Below are positions 13,756 through 14,332 of a DNA stretch of 14,332 bases, piece by piece. The stretch is from NCBI GenBank assembly GCA_045640265.1, contig JAZUES010000125.1:1-14332 (forward strand). The letters run 5' to 3'. The notes beneath the pieces are model-generated. The model was given only the letters and a program-made list of their open reading frames with translations. It did not search any database and was not told the DNA's origin. This DNA is from Solibacillus sp045640265 (GTDB lineage Bacteria > Bacillota > Bacilli > Bacillales_A > Planococcaceae). Each line of letters starts with the position of its first letter. Position 1 is the first letter of the stretch. Made by a program: the position numbers and the translations under genes.

Positions 13756-14000
13756 TCATTGTTTATCATCTAAATTAAACATTTTTCAATAAAAATTATA
13801 AACTGCAACAGTTTATGGGTCTGTTACATACGTAAATCGAAACTGTACTATAATAGATCTTAAATATACATTTTAAAAGTTTTCTAGCAATAATTTTACA
13901 GTCTATTTTATCCATATCCATATTTCGTTAAAATAAATCATTTTTTTCGCTTAATAAACAAAGTTAGAAGTTTTCCCTACTTACGTTTTCCAGAGTTGTG

Positions 14001-14006
14001 TATACT
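14001..14006 (+). promoter_or_regulatory. Possible -10 of the def promoter
   Basis: TATACT lies 43 bp before the def ATG. No good -35 is found at 16-18 bp, so the call rests on the -10 and its position alone. Confidence 0.35.
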
Positions 14007-14048
14007 AGAAGTTATAAGATCTAAGTTTCAACTGAAAGGAAGTTTCAC

Positions 14049-14332
14049 ATGATTTTAATGAAAGATATTATTCGCGAAGGTCACCCAACATTACGTACAC
14101 GTGCAGAAGAAGTGACATTCCCTTTATCTGTAGAAGATAAAACATTAGCAGAGGCTTTGCTTCAATATTTAATTAACAGCCAAGATCCTGAAATGGCTGA
14201 AAAGTACAATTTACGTGGTGGCATTGGTCTAGCTGCCAACCAAGTTAATAGTTTAAAACGCATGTTTGCTATTCATTTAGACGATGAAAACGGGGAGTTA
14301 TTAAGCTTTGTAGCAATTAATCCCAAAATCGT
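14049..14332 (+). CDS. def: Peptide deformylase, N-terminal part (runs off right edge)
   Basis: The first 94 codons of a polypeptide deformylase, which removes the formyl group from the N-terminal Met of new proteins. The start MILMKDIIREGHPTLR, the insert SQDPEMAEKYNLR (type-2 Gram-positive enzymes) and motif I (GGIGLAANQV, about residues 66-75) identify it as a DefB/YkrB-like enzyme. Motif I carries Asn where Pro is usual (GLAAPQ). The metal-binding motifs EGCLS and QHExDH lie beyond the window, so activity cannot be judged. AAAGGA lies about 9-10 nt before the ATG. It is divergent from pdhA, as in B. subtilis, where a deformylase gene also neighbours pdh. Confidence 0.93.
   Translation, partial: MILMKDIIREGHPTLRTRAEEVTFPLSVEDKTLAEALLQYLINSQDPEMAEKYNLRGGIGLAANQVNSLKRMFAIHLDDENGELLSFVAINPKI

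Larger units (their letters stand above)
13658..14048. other. Divergent intergenic region pdhA / def
   Basis: About 390 bp of AT-rich DNA without a convincing gene. Besides the pdhA promoter it holds overlapping dyads at 13801-13825: AACTG-CAA-CAGTT and AACAG-N9-CTGTT, about 50-75 bp upstream of the pdh -35. A perfect TATAAT occurs at 13849-13854 (plus) without a matching -35. B. subtilis has ykyA between the deformylase gene and pdhA; nothing like it is visible here. Confidence 0.5.

Overview
The window is ordinary core chromosome from a low-GC Gram-positive bacterium of the order Bacillales. AT-rich intergenic DNA, strong GGAGG-type ribosome binding sites, T-tailed hairpin terminators and protein sequences close to Bacillus subtilis counterparts all point that way. 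The gene set and divergence would fit the Planococcaceae (Solibacillus or Lysinibacillus relatives), but that family call is inference. I see no rRNA, tRNA, CRISPR array, prophage or intact insertion sequence.

Left part (1-5700). A lipoprotein-like gene runs off the left edge on the minus strand. A gene-poor stretch of about 470 bp follows. The minus-strand pair typA-ylaH (ribosome-associated GTPase and a small membrane protein) sits back to back with a plus-strand ylaF-like membrane protein. Next come an inositol-monophosphatase-family gene (yktC/suhB type), a 65-residue charged helical protein, a DUF1054 protein (yktB) and a UPF0223 protein (yktA). Most of these are single-gene units ended by clear hairpin terminators.

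Middle part (5700-8770). A plus-strand arginine-decarboxylase-family gene (speA), with a probable TTG start, converges on a minus-strand lrgA-lrgB pair; the two units share one long bidirectional terminator. Upstream of lrgA lies a compact, GC-richer segment with several inverted repeats, two mutually exclusive hairpins next to the ribosome binding site and an 8-bp direct repeat. It is the least explained piece of the window.

Right part (8700-14332). The complete pyruvate dehydrogenase operon pdhA-pdhB-pdhC-pdhD (E1 alpha, E1 beta, E2, E3) runs on the minus strand from one good sigma-A promoter to one strong terminator. Divergent from it is the start of a peptide deformylase gene, cut by the right edge.

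Functional reading: B. subtilis members of the LrgA/LrgB family (PftA/PftB) are pyruvate transporters, so lrgAB just downstream of pdhABCD in the same orientation suggests a pyruvate import and oxidation neighbourhood. I found no clearly new multi-gene system. The best leads are the lrgA leader element and the lrgAB-pdh adjacency.
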